This document shows, piece after piece, positions 1-8,601 of a stretch of 64,000 nt of DNA. Under the pieces are notes generated by a model. The model saw nothing but the letters and a program-made list of their open reading frames with translations, was not told the origin of the DNA and ran no database searches. How positions within the stretch are numbered: position 1 is the stretch's first letter; each line of letters starts with the position of its first letter. This stretch comes from an uncultured Phycisphaerales bacterium (GTDB lineage Bacteria; Planctomycetota; Phycisphaerae; Sedimentisphaerales; Anaerohalosphaeraceae): the NCBI GenBank assembly GCA_937868095.1, contig CALMLO010000014.1, forward strand, positions 62,001 through 126,000, written 5' to 3'. The position numbers were made by a program, and so were the translations under genes.

Positions 1-1
1 C

Positions 2-1216
2 CGTTCGGCAGAATATATTCCAGCCAGGATAAAGGCGATCGATTATGACCTTAATCTTTGCCTTCTTCAAATCGATAGGCAGCAGCTTGCGGCCCCCCTG
101 CTTGCTGTTCCTTTTTCAAAGGACTTCGGGAAGGGACTGGAGCTGAACGGCCGCTGGCTGTCTTCGGATGCTTTGGTCAAAACGTCGCGAGGTTTCTTGG
201 ACAGGGCGGTTGTACGCAGGTGCCCTACTTCTTATCAGAAAATCTTAACTTTTGTATTGACAAGCACTTCCAGACAAACCTCCCGAGGAGAACTTTACAC
301 GGATTCCAAAGGGAGTGCTCTCGGTATTGCTTTTGACGGCTCCGAGACAGAGGCGGTTTTGCTGCCGGGTGAGACAATTAACCTGTTTTTGACCGAAGCA
401 CGGCAAGATACAGAATATAAAGGATATGGTACACCTGGATACGAGACCTATGAGATGGTTGATCCTGCTGTTCGCAAGTTCCTTAAAATGCCTGAAGATA
501 GAAAAGACGGTTGCTTTGTCTCCGTGGTTTACACGAAGGGGACTGGAAGCGAAGTTTTGAAGCCCCAGGATGTGATTTTTGAAATCGACGGCAATCCGAT
601 TGATGCCTTCGGCCGCTGCAAGCACCCTGTCTATGAAGATATTTCTTATGAATATCTTATCCAGAGACATCGAGTGGGAGAGCCGATCACATTTACGGTT
701 TTCAGGGAGGGCAAAGAACTCACACTTCAATCGACGGCATCCCGATTCGATTCGGCGGATATGCTGGTGCCCTATCAGGAATACGGCAAACAGCCGAAAT
801 ATTTCATAACCGGCGGTTATATTTTTCAGAAACTTACGCTTGATTACCTGCGTCTTTGGGGCGAGAACTGGCAGGGAAAGGTGCCCCCTCATCTTTTGAA
901 TTACTATCGAAATCTGTCAATGAATCCGCCGGAAGGGCGAAAAGAGGTTGTTATCTTGAGTTTTGTTTTGCCGGCTGAAATCAATCTTGGCTATCAAAAC
1001 ATGGGCAGGATCGTTGTAAAGACGTTTAACGGCGTTGAAATCAAGCAGATGTCCGATATCCTTACTGCCCTGAATGCCGCTCCTGAATCCCCCTTCCATG
1101 TTGTCGAGTTTGAGATGAATTACCCGACCGTGGTTATCCCAAAGGAAAATCTTGAACAGACAGACCAGATGATTTTTCAGCTTTACGGCATTCCAAAATC
1201 CTCCAATATCAATTAG
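2..1216 (+). CDS. Deg/HtrA-type PDZ protein, 5' truncated by window edge
   Basis: The reading frame is open from base 2, so the gene starts upstream; the TTG at 173 is only an internal codon. About 404 codons are visible. They contain a PDZ-like segment (residues around VLKPQDVIFEIDGNPI, near 555-605) and a C-terminal region like the extra PDZ_3 domain of plant-type Deg proteases (VVKTFNGVEIKQMSDI, near 1015-1065). The serine-protease domain and its triad would lie outside the window, so catalytic status cannot be judged. If complete it would be an envelope quality-control protease. It ends 27 bases before the first parS site. Family assignment is by general resemblance and is moderately sure. 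Confidence 0.65.
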   Translation, partial: RSAEYIPARIKAIDYDLNLCLLQIDRQQLAAPLLAVPFSKDFGKGLELNGRWLSSDALVKTSRGFLDRAVVRRCPTSYQKILTFVLTSTSRQTSRGELYTDSKGSALGIAFDGSETEAVLLPGETINLFLTEARQDTEYKGYGTPGYETYEMVDPAVRKFLKMPEDRKDGCFVSVVYTKGTGSEVLKPQDVIFEIDGNPIDAFGRCKHPVYEDISYEYLIQRHRVGEPITFTVFREGKELTLQSTASRFDSADMLVPYQEYGKQPKYFITGGYIFQKLTLDYLRLWGENWQGKVPPHLLNYYRNLSMNPPEGRKEVVILSFVLPAEINLGYQNMGRIVVKTFNGVEIKQMSDILTALNAAPESPFHVVEFEMNYPTVVIPKENLEQTDQMIFQLYGIPKSSNIN

Positions 1217-1243
1217 CAATTAGCAGCAGGGTTTTCTGCAGAA

Positions 1244-1259
1244 TGTTTCACGTGAAACA
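1244..1259. promoter_or_regulatory. parS: parS centromere site 1
   Basis: TGTTTCACGTGAAACA is a perfect 16-bp palindrome identical to the consensus ParB-binding site of bacterial chromosomes. It lies 128 bases upstream of the parB start. Confidence 0.95.
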
Positions 1260-1282
1260 GGAGTGAGGTGGTTTGTAAGTTT

Positions 1283-1298
1283 TGTTTCACGTGAAACA
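1283..1298. promoter_or_regulatory. parS: parS centromere site 2
   Basis: A second perfect copy of the 16-bp parS palindrome, 39 bases from the first measured start to start. Both sites sit in the leader of parB, so ParB loading here could also affect its own transcription. Confidence 0.95.
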
Positions 1299-1386
1299 TT
1301 TTTTTCTGGATTTTTTATCGATTTCTTTTTAGAACTGCCGACACCATTTGTATGGGTTAAGATACTATTTTTATGGAGGAATATTT

Positions 1387-2334
1387 ATGAGTAGCGGGAA
1401 AGCAAAAAAACCGCATTTGGGTAGGGGGCTGGAAGCACTTTTGGGTCCGATAACAGTAGGCCCCAGTGAACAAGAGCAGGTACCAGTCGTCCGAGATGAA
1501 CATAAGTATCCTCGGGACAAGGAGTTAGAGAAATCGAAATCAGAATTGCCCCTGTCTTCGATTCGTCCGAATCCGTATCAGCCCCGTCAATTTTGGGATG
1601 AAAATGAGCTGAAAGAACTGGCGGAGTCGATCCGGCAGAATGGAGTGATTCAGCCGATTCTGGTGCGTCCGGCGGGAGACGGACAATATGAAATCATTGC
1701 CGGGGAAAGACGTTTCAGGGCGGCCCAGATAGCTGGGCTGTCGGCAATACCGGTTCTGATACGTCAGGCAACGGAGGAGCAGATGCTGGAGTTGGCGCTG
1801 GTGGAAAATATTCACCGGGCCGATTTGAATCCGATTGAACGGGCTCAGGCCTACCAGAAGTACATCCAGAGTTTTTCGCTTACCCAGACAGAGGCCGCGC
1901 AGCGTCTGGGCGAAGACCGCTCGGTCATTTCCAATTACCTTCGTTTGCTGGATTTGCCGGCGGATGTGCAGGAGATGCTGAAGGCCGGCCAGCTGAGTAT
2001 GGGCCATGCCCGGGCTATTCTGGCTTTGCAGGAGGAAGAAGTCCGACGAAAGTTGGCCAACCGGGCGATGGCAGGGCGGCTGAGTGTGCGGGAGGTCGAG
2101 CAGATCGTGCGCCGGCTTCTGCAGCGAGACCAGCAAACCAGCCGACAGAAAAAAGAAAAGGCCGCTTACATTCTTGATCTGGAAAAGCGCCTGGAAACAA
2201 TTTTAGGTACGAAAGTGCGAATTGAACCCGGCCGAAGAGGCAGCCGGGGACGGATTATCATAGAATACTATTCGCTGGATGAGTTCGAGCGGCTGGCTCA
2301 GAGTATGGGGATGTCCAGCACAGATGTTCTGTAG
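1387..2334 (+). CDS. parB: ParB chromosome-partitioning CTPase
   Basis: A 315-residue ParB/Spo0J protein that loads onto parS, binds CTP and spreads as a DNA clamp. Visible features are the basic N-terminal segment with LGRGLEALLG (normally the ParA-contacting tail), the CTP-pocket motif GERRFRA, the ENIHR box, a helix-turn-helix (LTQTEAAQRLGEDRSVISNY) and a C-terminal dimerisation region. I chose the ATG at 1387 because GGAGGA lies just upstream and this gives the canonical N-terminus; an in-frame ATG at 1348 has no such signal. Two parS sites lie directly upstream. No parA is adjacent on either side in the window; it could lie upstream of the Deg gene. Confidence 0.95.
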   Translation: MSSGKAKKPHLGRGLEALLGPITVGPSEQEQVPVVRDEHKYPRDKELEKSKSELPLSSIRPNPYQPRQFWDENELKELAESIRQNGVIQPILVRPAGDGQYEIIAGERRFRAAQIAGLSAIPVLIRQATEEQMLELALVENIHRADLNPIERAQAYQKYIQSFSLTQTEAAQRLGEDRSVISNYLRLLDLPADVQEMLKAGQLSMGHARAILALQEEEVRRKLANRAMAGRLSVREVEQIVRRLLQRDQQTSRQKKEKAAYILDLEKRLETILGTKVRIEPGRRGSRGRIIIEYYSLDEFERLAQSMGMSSTDVL

Positions 2335-2446
2335 ATGCAGTTTTAATTGAAGATTGTATTCACAATCACAAATAGAAAATCTTTTTCCCTCCGTGCTGAA
2401 GCGGGGAAGCAAGCGCAAACAAATTGCTTTGTATTAACTCTGGTTG

Positions 2447-3439
2447 TCAGGTGCTGTGCAGTGCCTCGGTGAGGGGCTGGTGCCACCACTGGGGGGCACG
2501 CAGGTAGTGCTTCATCCAGATAGCGGCATTGACGCCGTCGGCAACAGCCGTGACCAGCTGCATGGCCGCACCAATTCGGCAGTCGCCGGCCGCAAACACC
2601 CCCGGCACAGCGGTTCGCAAATAGGCCGGCTCGCAGCGGATAAAGCCCGCCTCGGTTAAATCTGCAAAACCTTTCAGAAAGGCCGTATTGGGAACCATTC
2701 CGACGAAGATAAACACACCGTCGCAAGGCAATTCTTCTATCTGTCCGGTTTGGACGTTTTTGAGGAGAACTTTTTCTACTTTGCTGCTGCCTTTGATTTC
2801 AGTGAGGATGGTGTTGAGTTTGAGACGGATGTTTGAATCTTTCTGCGCGGCTTTCTGCATCAATTCTTCGACAAGAATTTTGGAGGCCCGAAACTCGCTG
2901 CGGCGGTGTACCAGATAAACGGTGCGGACATATTTGGACAGATGGAGGGTCTCTTCGACGGCGGTATTTCCGCCGCCGACGGCAACGACAACTTTGTCCT
3001 TAAAGAAGGGGGCGTCACATGTGCCGCAATAACTTACGCCGGAGCCGGCCTGACGAAATTCTTCTTCGCCGGGGACGCCGAGTTTGCGATAGGAGCTGCC
3101 GGGGGCCAGGATAACCACCCTGGACAGGTATGTGTCCCTGTCGGTGCGGACTTCGATGAGGCCGTCCGGGCGGCGCTGGAGATGGAGGGCTTCCTGGCTG
3201 CTTTTGATTTCGGCGCCGAAGGACTGGATCTGCTCTACCATCTTCAGAACCAGGTCCGGCCCGGAGATGTTAACATAGCCCGGGTAGTTTTCGATCCGGT
3301 CGGTAGTGAGGATTTGTCCGCCCGGGTAAAACTTTTCGAGGATGATGGTCTTGAAGCGGTCACGAGCGGCATAGAGTGCAGCGCCCAATCCGGCCGGACC
3401 GGCTCCGATGATGAGGCAGTCTGCTGAATAGTCCGTCAT
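2447..3439 (-). CDS. trxB: Thioredoxin reductase (NADPH, FAD)
   Basis: A 330-residue, two-domain low-Mr thioredoxin reductase that reduces thioredoxin with NADPH in the cytoplasm. It has the FAD-binding GAGPAG (residues 12-17), the redox-active Cys138-Gly-Thr-Cys141 followed by Asp, the NADPH site GGGNTAVEE and the C-terminal FAD motif FAAGDCR. The length is usual for the family. It starts 6 bases after the stop of the unknown membrane-anchored gene upstream, so the two are probably co-transcribed. It converges with parB. Confidence 0.95.
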   Translation of the reverse strand: MTDYSADCLIIGAGPAGLGAALYAARDRFKTIILEKFYPGGQILTTDRIENYPGYVNISGPDLVLKMVEQIQSFGAEIKSSQEALHLQRRPDGLIEVRTDRDTYLSRVVILAPGSSYRKLGVPGEEEFRQAGSGVSYCGTCDAPFFKDKVVVAVGGGNTAVEETLHLSKYVRTVYLVHRRSEFRASKILVEELMQKAAQKDSNIRLKLNTILTEIKGSSKVEKVLLKNVQTGQIEELPCDGVFIFVGMVPNTAFLKGFADLTEAGFIRCEPAYLRTAVPGVFAAGDCRIGAAMQLVTAVADGVNAAIWMKHYLRAPQWWHQPLTEALHST

Positions 3440-3445
3440 ATTCGT

Positions 3446-4807
3446 TTATCCTTTGGAGTCTGATTCTGTTTTTTGTCCGGCGGCAGGGAACATCGGGGTG
3501 GCCGGACTTTGGACAATCTGGTCTGGTTTTGAGAAGGGGGGATTTAGAAAGCGGTTGAGGTCGACTTTGTCGGCGGTTTTCCAAAGTCGGCGGCTTTGTC
3601 CGGGAAGCATTTCTAAGCGGCCCACCAGAACCTGTCGGGCATCGAAATAATATTCTTCGTAATTATCTGGGTGGTGGAGAAAATCGACTTTGACGACATA
3701 TTGAGTCTGGTCGATGGGTTCAGCGGCCTGTTCCGCCGTCTTTTTGGAAATCAGGGTGGGGACAACCTGGCCGGCAGGGGCGATGATGTCAATGACGGCT
3801 TCGGACTGCGGACAGTCGAGCATCGCACGAGCCAGCAGAGGCATTAAAATCTCCGGCACGGTTTCTTTGAGAGGCCAGCAAATATCCCTTCGCTGATAGG
3901 AATCCTCGACTTGGACTGAGCCGTCAGGCAGACGTTTCAGAAGGGTCTGAGTGGGACGGCGGCGAACCTGCCGGATGGTCGTCCAGACAAACTCCGTCAG
4001 AGCAGCAGATGCTTCGAAACGGCTTTTGATTCTGGGCAATTCGATTTGCCGGTAGATTTGCTCTTGTTCAATGGCTGTGTCCAGTGTGCCGGCAGAATTG
4101 GAGATTGCGGTTCTGGAATATCCTAAGGGGGTTCCTGCGGTGGAGTGGAGCAGGAAAATATCGGGCTGGCCTTGCAGTTTTTGGAGCCATTGGGGATAAA
4201 GCCGTTCGGATATGTCTCCAAAGAGTCGGTCAGAGACTTCTCGGCGAGGGTCAGGGTGAAACTCCACACGGGCGGCGAGTCGTTCAAAAAGCTCGGACAG
4301 ATAAAGCGGATCCGAATAACCCTTTATCTGGAACAGCAGGGCACGGCCTTGCCGGGGGACAGCCGCCGCCAGAAGCATTTGTTCTTCGTCGGCATGAGGA
4401 AATAAAAAAAGCCAATAGAAAGAAAGCTGGCCTTCAAATTTTTCTATACTACTGACCGTGCCGCTGAAGCGGACGGCATATTGTTTGAGCAGTTCTTCGG
4501 CGGAAAGGGGTTTTTCGGCCAGCCGATATTGCCAGCGGACCTCGGCAAGCGGTGCTCTCTCGGGTGAAAAGATGGCGATGAGGGCAAAACTGTTGTCCTG
4601 TTCGTAGGTCCATTCTGTGAGAGTTTTCCAGCCCGGACCAAACGGAAGAACCACTGAGAGACCTTCGCCGGCCAGCGGAATAGGAGCAGACAGATGAACG
4701 GCCGAGCGGACTTTGACCAGCAGCATTGCCAGGCCCAGTCCGCAGGCAAACAGAAGCAGCAGAAATGCTGCTGCCAGCGATGTCCTTTCGAAGGTTTTTG
4801 GTTTCAT
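3446..4807 (-). CDS. Unknown membrane-anchored protein
   Basis: A 453-residue protein that I do not recognise. It begins with a short basic stretch and one transmembrane helix (about residues 10-34), followed by a large soluble domain that should face the periplasm. There is no lipobox. The body has many beta-prone segments and few cysteines, and the C-terminus is Pro/Ser-rich and likely disordered. It is the first gene of a two-gene unit with trxB, which may mean a thiol-redox link or merely shared transcription. It diverges from the PilZ-type gene. Confidence 0.75.
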   Translation of the reverse strand: MKPKTFERTSLAAAFLLLLFACGLGLAMLLVKVRSAVHLSAPIPLAGEGLSVVLPFGPGWKTLTEWTYEQDNSFALIAIFSPERAPLAEVRWQYRLAEKPLSAEELLKQYAVRFSGTVSSIEKFEGQLSFYWLFLFPHADEEQMLLAAAVPRQGRALLFQIKGYSDPLYLSELFERLAARVEFHPDPRREVSDRLFGDISERLYPQWLQKLQGQPDIFLLHSTAGTPLGYSRTAISNSAGTLDTAIEQEQIYRQIELPRIKSRFEASAALTEFVWTTIRQVRRRPTQTLLKRLPDGSVQVEDSYQRRDICWPLKETVPEILMPLLARAMLDCPQSEAVIDIIAPAGQVVPTLISKKTAEQAAEPIDQTQYVVKVDFLHHPDNYEEYYFDARQVLVGRLEMLPGQSRRLWKTADKVDLNRFLNPPFSKPDQIVQSPATPMFPAAGQKTESDSKG

Positions 4808-4982
4808 AGGAGGGTATCTTATCGGGATAAGAAAGGGTTTGCAAATGCCGAATTGAGAAGGCGTTTGAAAACTTTTTCGAGGGCAGTTCAGACAGATTAT
4901 CAGACGTCAAAATCAACAAATTGCCTTTTCGAAACGATTTTTGTGTTATTTGACGAATTTGGATTTTAAGGAGGCATCTTTT

Positions 4983-5864
4983 TTGACCGAAAATAGTGAT
5001 ATGATATTGAGCAAGATTCGAAAGCGAGTTTCCAGCCAGGACAGGGGGATTGATATGTTCACTGACACGATGGCGTATCAAGTGGAATATCTGGAGGGAG
5101 ATGGTCTTGTTAACTTGATTTCTTTGGCGGCCTTTCAGCGGAAAACAGGGGTGATGACTTTCCTGGCCTCGGGCAGATGGCAAGCTGTTCGGGTGGTCCT
5201 TCTGAAATGCAATGAACAGACAATTGTTCTTGAAGCTCTTTCGAATGGTCAAACTGCATCGCAAAACATTAGAATAAACCAACCGGTTGGTCTGACTTTT
5301 CGGATGGATTTTTCAAAGTACATTTGTGAAAGCACGGTGTCAGGGATTGATTCGTCGATTCTGGGGGGACAAAATGGAAAAGTTTTAATTGAACTTCCGA
5401 AAAGGATTCAGAAAGTACCTCGGCGGGCTTATCAAAGACAGCCGGTTCCGAAGGATATGAATGTAAGGGTGCTGTTCTGGCATCGGGGATTTCTGGAGAA
5501 GGCTGGTTCGATGCCGGTGGATTGCTACTGGCAGGGTCAGCTTCAAAATATTTCAGCAGGGGGGATGCGGGTGGCTGTAGGGTTGGAAAAGAGGGATTGT
5601 TTTTTCATTGGGCAACTTTTCGGGATTCAGTTTACACCGATTTGTTATGAGAAACCGATTTTAGTGGAAGGTCAGCTTCGCCATATCCGGCAAGACCGAG
5701 AAAATTATACCCTTTCTTTAGGTATTGAATTTCTTGGTTTGGAAATCAGTTTAGAAGGTCGGGCGATTCTGGAGCGGCTTTTGGAGACGGTGGAGGAATA
5801 CCGTCGTCTGGGGTCAGACGGGGATACAATCGATTCACCGGCGGATATGAGCGGATCCTTTTGA
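4983..5864 (+). CDS. PilZ-domain protein, YcgR-like, TTG start
   Basis: Probably a cyclic-di-GMP receptor of 293 residues. The N-terminal half resembles a PilZN/YcgR-type beta domain. The C-terminal half carries both halves of the PilZ c-di-GMP signature: the RRxxxR box (RRAYQR, residues 147-152) and NISAGG (189-194), which matches (D/N)xSxxG. The TTG at 4983 is preferred because a perfect AAGGAGG ends 8 bases upstream; ATGs at 4941, 5001 and 5055 are in frame but have weaker signals (5055 has AGGGGG). Such proteins couple c-di-GMP to motility, polysaccharide or surface behaviour. No partner gene is adjacent. It converges with the M42 peptidase gene. Confidence 0.8.
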   Translation: MTENSDMILSKIRKRVSSQDRGIDMFTDTMAYQVEYLEGDGLVNLISLAAFQRKTGVMTFLASGRWQAVRVVLLKCNEQTIVLEALSNGQTASQNIRINQPVGLTFRMDFSKYICESTVSGIDSSILGGQNGKVLIELPKRIQKVPRRAYQRQPVPKDMNVRVLFWHRGFLEKAGSMPVDCYWQGQLQNISAGGMRVAVGLEKRDCFFIGQLFGIQFTPICYEKPILVEGQLRHIRQDRENYTLSLGIEFLGLEISLEGRAILERLLETVEEYRRLGSDGDTIDSPADMSGSF

Positions 5865-5884
5865 CCTTTTTTGGGGGCAGTTTC

Positions 5885-6943
5885 TTAAGGCCTGTAATCT
5901 CGCTGGGCGGGGTGCTCGGCCAAAAACTCCGTCAGCAGTTTGATGCAGGCATCCAAATCTTTCAGGGAAATCACTTCTACCGGCGTATGCATGTAGCGAT
6001 TGGGGATGCTGATTAAAGCAGCTGCCACACCGCCGCGGCAAAGTTGGATGGCGTTGGCGTCGGTACCTGTTCCGCGCGGCTCGGCGGTTATCTGCGTGGG
6101 GATTTTGTGGGTTTTGGCGGTTTTGAAGAGGTCTTTTTCGAGAACCGGATTGATATTGGGGCCTCGATGGAGGATGGGGCCTTTGCCGAGGGCGACCTGG
6201 CCGGTTTTTTTGGGGTCTGTGTCGGGATGGTCGCTGGCAAAGCCGACATCTACAGCGATGCCGGCGTGGGGATGGACCTTGTAGGCGGAGGTGATGGCTC
6301 CCCGCAGGCCGATTTCCTCCTGAACGGTGGCAACGCCGATGACGGAGATTTTCAGTTTCCGGCGGGAGATGGCCCGGAGCACTTCTGCCACGACAAACGC
6401 ACCGGCCTTATCGTCTGTGGCTCGGGAGACGATTTTGTCGCCATTGAGTCGGCGGTAGGGTACATCGATGACCATCGGGTCGCCGATGGCCACGCGTTTG
6501 AGGGCTTCTTTTTTGCTGCCGGCACCGATATCTACCCAGATGTTTTCCATTTCGACGGCCTTTTTGCGTTCGTCGGGGGTCATCTGGTGGATGGCTTTGC
6601 GTCCGATCACGCCGAGGATAGGGCCGTTGGCGGTGCGGATTTGTACTCGCTGGCCAATCAGCAAAGCAGGGTCCATTCCGCCAATTTGGGCAGTATAAAG
6701 ATATCCTTTGTCGTCGATATGGGTGACAATCAGGCCGATTTCGTCGATATGGCCGGTGAGCATGAACTTGAATTCCGCATCGGGGTTCAGAACGGCGATG
6801 CTGTTGCCGTGGACATCGGGGAGCAGCTGCTCGACATAGGGTTTAACATATTCGCGCCACACCTGGGCGGCGGGCTGTTCATACCCCGAAGGACTGGGGG
6901 TTTCGAGCAATTCCTGTAAAAAGCGTTCGGAAGTTTTATTCAT
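5885..6943 (-). CDS. M42 family metallo-aminopeptidase (FrvX / glutamyl aminopeptidase type)
   Basis: A 352-residue cytoplasmic di-metal aminopeptidase of peptidase family M42. Metal and catalytic positions are visible in order: His in LTGHIDEIG, Asp in ATDDKAGAF, the Glu-Glu of VQEEIGLRGA, Asp in AVDVGFASD, and a late His in YMHTPVEV. The ATG at 6943 is preceded by AAAGGA; the frame stays open for 169 codons further upstream but only as a shadow of the SDR gene. Members form dodecameric tetrahedral shells and trim peptides left by the proteasome or other proteases. Substrate preference cannot be read from sequence. It is transcribed divergently from the SDR gene. Confidence 0.93.
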   Translation of the reverse strand: MNKTSERFLQELLETPSPSGYEQPAAQVWREYVKPYVEQLLPDVHGNSIAVLNPDAEFKFMLTGHIDEIGLIVTHIDDKGYLYTAQIGGMDPALLIGQRVQIRTANGPILGVIGRKAIHQMTPDERKKAVEMENIWVDIGAGSKKEALKRVAIGDPMVIDVPYRRLNGDKIVSRATDDKAGAFVVAEVLRAISRRKLKISVIGVATVQEEIGLRGAITSAYKVHPHAGIAVDVGFASDHPDTDPKKTGQVALGKGPILHRGPNINPVLEKDLFKTAKTHKIPTQITAEPRGTGTDANAIQLCRGGVAAALISIPNRYMHTPVEVISLKDLDACIKLLTEFLAEHPAQRDYRP

Positions 6944-7032
6944 GCTGTTCCTTTCTGTCTGCTGCCTGGGGCAGAAGTTCTGATTGTCTATCCACAATTG
7001 GTTAAGATTGTACCGCAACGAATTGATTGAAT

Positions 7033-7046
7033 CCAGAATCTTCTGG
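7033..7046. repeat. Short inverted repeat in divergent promoter region
   Basis: CCAGAA-TC-TTCTGG is a perfect 6-bp-arm palindrome between the divergent M42 and SDR genes, 33 bases before the SDR start. It could be an operator. It is short enough to be chance. Confidence 0.4.
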
Positions 7047-7078
7047 AGTCGTTTTGTGTCGGCGGGTATAAAAAGGGT

Positions 7079-7843
7079 ATGAATAAAGAAAGATTTCAAA
7101 ATAAAACGGCCATCATCACCGGCGGAGGACGAGGAATCGGCCTTTGCATCGCCAAGACTTTTCTGGAGGCGGGTGCTCGGGTGGTGCTGGCAGAGGCGGA
7201 TCCGGGGCTGAAGTCGAAAGCGCTTGGGTTTCTGAACTCCTCGGCGGCGGTTTTTTTCCAAACGGATGTCTCCGACGAGTCGTCGGTTCAGACGATGGTG
7301 CGGCAGACAGCGGAGCAGTTTGGACGGATCGACTTTTTGGTGTGCAATGCCGGGATTGCCAAAAACGTGCCGGTGTCGGAACTGAAGTACGAGGATTGGC
7401 GGCGGGTGCTTGATGTGAATTTGTCTGGGGCGTTTCTGTGTGCCAAGCATTGTGCGCCGCTGCTGGGGCAGTCGCGCGGAGCCATTGTGAATATTGCTTC
7501 CACGCGGGCGATGATGAGTGAGCCGAATACGGAGGCGTATTCAGCAACCAAAGGGGGCTTGACGGCCCTGACGCATGCACTGGCAATCAGTCTGGGGCCG
7601 GCCGTGCGGGTCAACTGCATCAGTCCCGGCTGGATTGATACAACGGCTTATCTGCACGGGGCCCCTGCGCCGTGGACGATTCGTCCTCAAGACCATGCGC
7701 AGCATCCGGCCGGTCGGGTTGGCAGGCCGGAGGATGTGGCGGAGATGGTTTTGTATTTGTGCAGCCCTGCAGCGGAGTTTATTACCGGCCAAAACATTGT
7801 GATCGACGGCGGGATGACCCGAAAAATGATTTATCTTGAATGA
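7079..7843 (+). CDS. Short-chain dehydrogenase/reductase (FabG-like)
   Basis: A classical SDR of 254 residues: NAD(P) motif TGGGRGIG near the N-terminus, NAG (VCNAGIA), a catalytic Ser in NIASTRA, Tyr-x3-Lys in AYSATKGG, and the C-terminal FITGQNIVIDGGM. Length and motif order are normal. It does not sit in a fatty-acid cluster, so it is more likely a dedicated sugar, alcohol or metabolite dehydrogenase than FabG itself; the substrate is unknown. It heads a plus-strand series with the M50 protease, the aldo/keto reductase, purB and pyrE. Confidence 0.92.
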   Translation: MNKERFQNKTAIITGGGRGIGLCIAKTFLEAGARVVLAEADPGLKSKALGFLNSSAAVFFQTDVSDESSVQTMVRQTAEQFGRIDFLVCNAGIAKNVPVSELKYEDWRRVLDVNLSGAFLCAKHCAPLLGQSRGAIVNIASTRAMMSEPNTEAYSATKGGLTALTHALAISLGPAVRVNCISPGWIDTTAYLHGAPAPWTIRPQDHAQHPAGRVGRPEDVAEMVLYLCSPAAEFITGQNIVIDGGMTRKMIYLE

Positions 7844-7879
7844 AATGCAATCCGCCGCGGAGACCAGGAAACAGTCCGG

Positions 7880-8590
7880 ATGTTTGAGGATGATTTGATA
7901 CAGGGTGTGGTATGGTATGCAGTTTTGCTGGTTTCGCTGGTTTTCCACGAAGCGGCGCATGCATTTACGGCCTGGCGGCTGGGCGATCGGACAGCTTTGG
8001 AGGGAGGGCAGGTGTCTTTGAATCCTTTGCCGCATATTCTGCGTGAGCCGCTGGGGATGATTGTTTTGCCGTGGCTGTCGTATTCGGCGTGGGGCTGGAT
8101 GATCGGCTGGGCGAGTACGCCGTATGATGTTCGCTGGGCGAGGACGTATCCGAAGCGTGCTGCATTGATGTTTCTTTCCGGGCCGGCGGCCAATCTGCTG
8201 CTGGCTCTGGCGGCTGCCGGTTGTATTCGACTGGGGACAGCAGCGGAGTTGTTTTATCCGCCGGAAGTGGTTAACTATGCTCAGGTGACCAGCGGCTGTT
8301 CGGATGGGCTGCCGTATGGGCTGTCGGTTTTGGTGAGCATTTTGTTCAGTTTGAATCTGGCAATGTTTTTGTTCAATATGATGCCGGTGCCGCCGCTGGA
8401 CGGGCGGGCGTGGCTGGAACTGCTGCTGCCGGCGACGTGGCGAAGGTATTACCAGGTGCTGATGAGTTTTTTGCCTGTTCGCCTGACGGCTTTTTTGCTG
8501 GCGTGGTTTTTGCTGGGCTGGATTTTGAGGCCGGCTTTTGTTGGTTTGCTGAACTTGATTTATTGGGGATATCCTGCGTTTTATGGATGA
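7880..8590 (+). CDS. Site-2 protease family (M50) integral membrane metalloprotease
   Basis: A 236-residue multi-spanning membrane protein with the zinc-binding HEAAH (residues 23-27) in the first helix and the second conserved motif NMMPVPPLDG near residue 168, typical of the short M50 group that lacks PDZ domains. Such proteases cut inside or next to transmembrane helices. No substrate is evident from the neighbours. It starts 36 bases after the SDR stop. Confidence 0.92.
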   Translation: MFEDDLIQGVVWYAVLLVSLVFHEAAHAFTAWRLGDRTALEGGQVSLNPLPHILREPLGMIVLPWLSYSAWGWMIGWASTPYDVRWARTYPKRAALMFLSGPAANLLLALAAAGCIRLGTAAELFYPPEVVNYAQVTSGCSDGLPYGLSVLVSILFSLNLAMFLFNMMPVPPLDGRAWLELLLPATWRRYYQVLMSFLPVRLTAFLLAWFLLGWILRPAFVGLLNLIYWGYPAFYG

Positions 8591-8601
8591 AGGAGAAACT
8601 G

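Noticed and set aside
245-892. Long minus-strand open frame opposite the PDZ gene
   Set aside because: It lies antisense within the Deg-type coding frame; the plus frame has clear PDZ features and runs to the window edge.
6980-7000. DnaA-box-like TATCCACAA near 6990
   Set aside because: Single imperfect copy with no cluster or AT-rich unwinding element, so no origin can be claimed.
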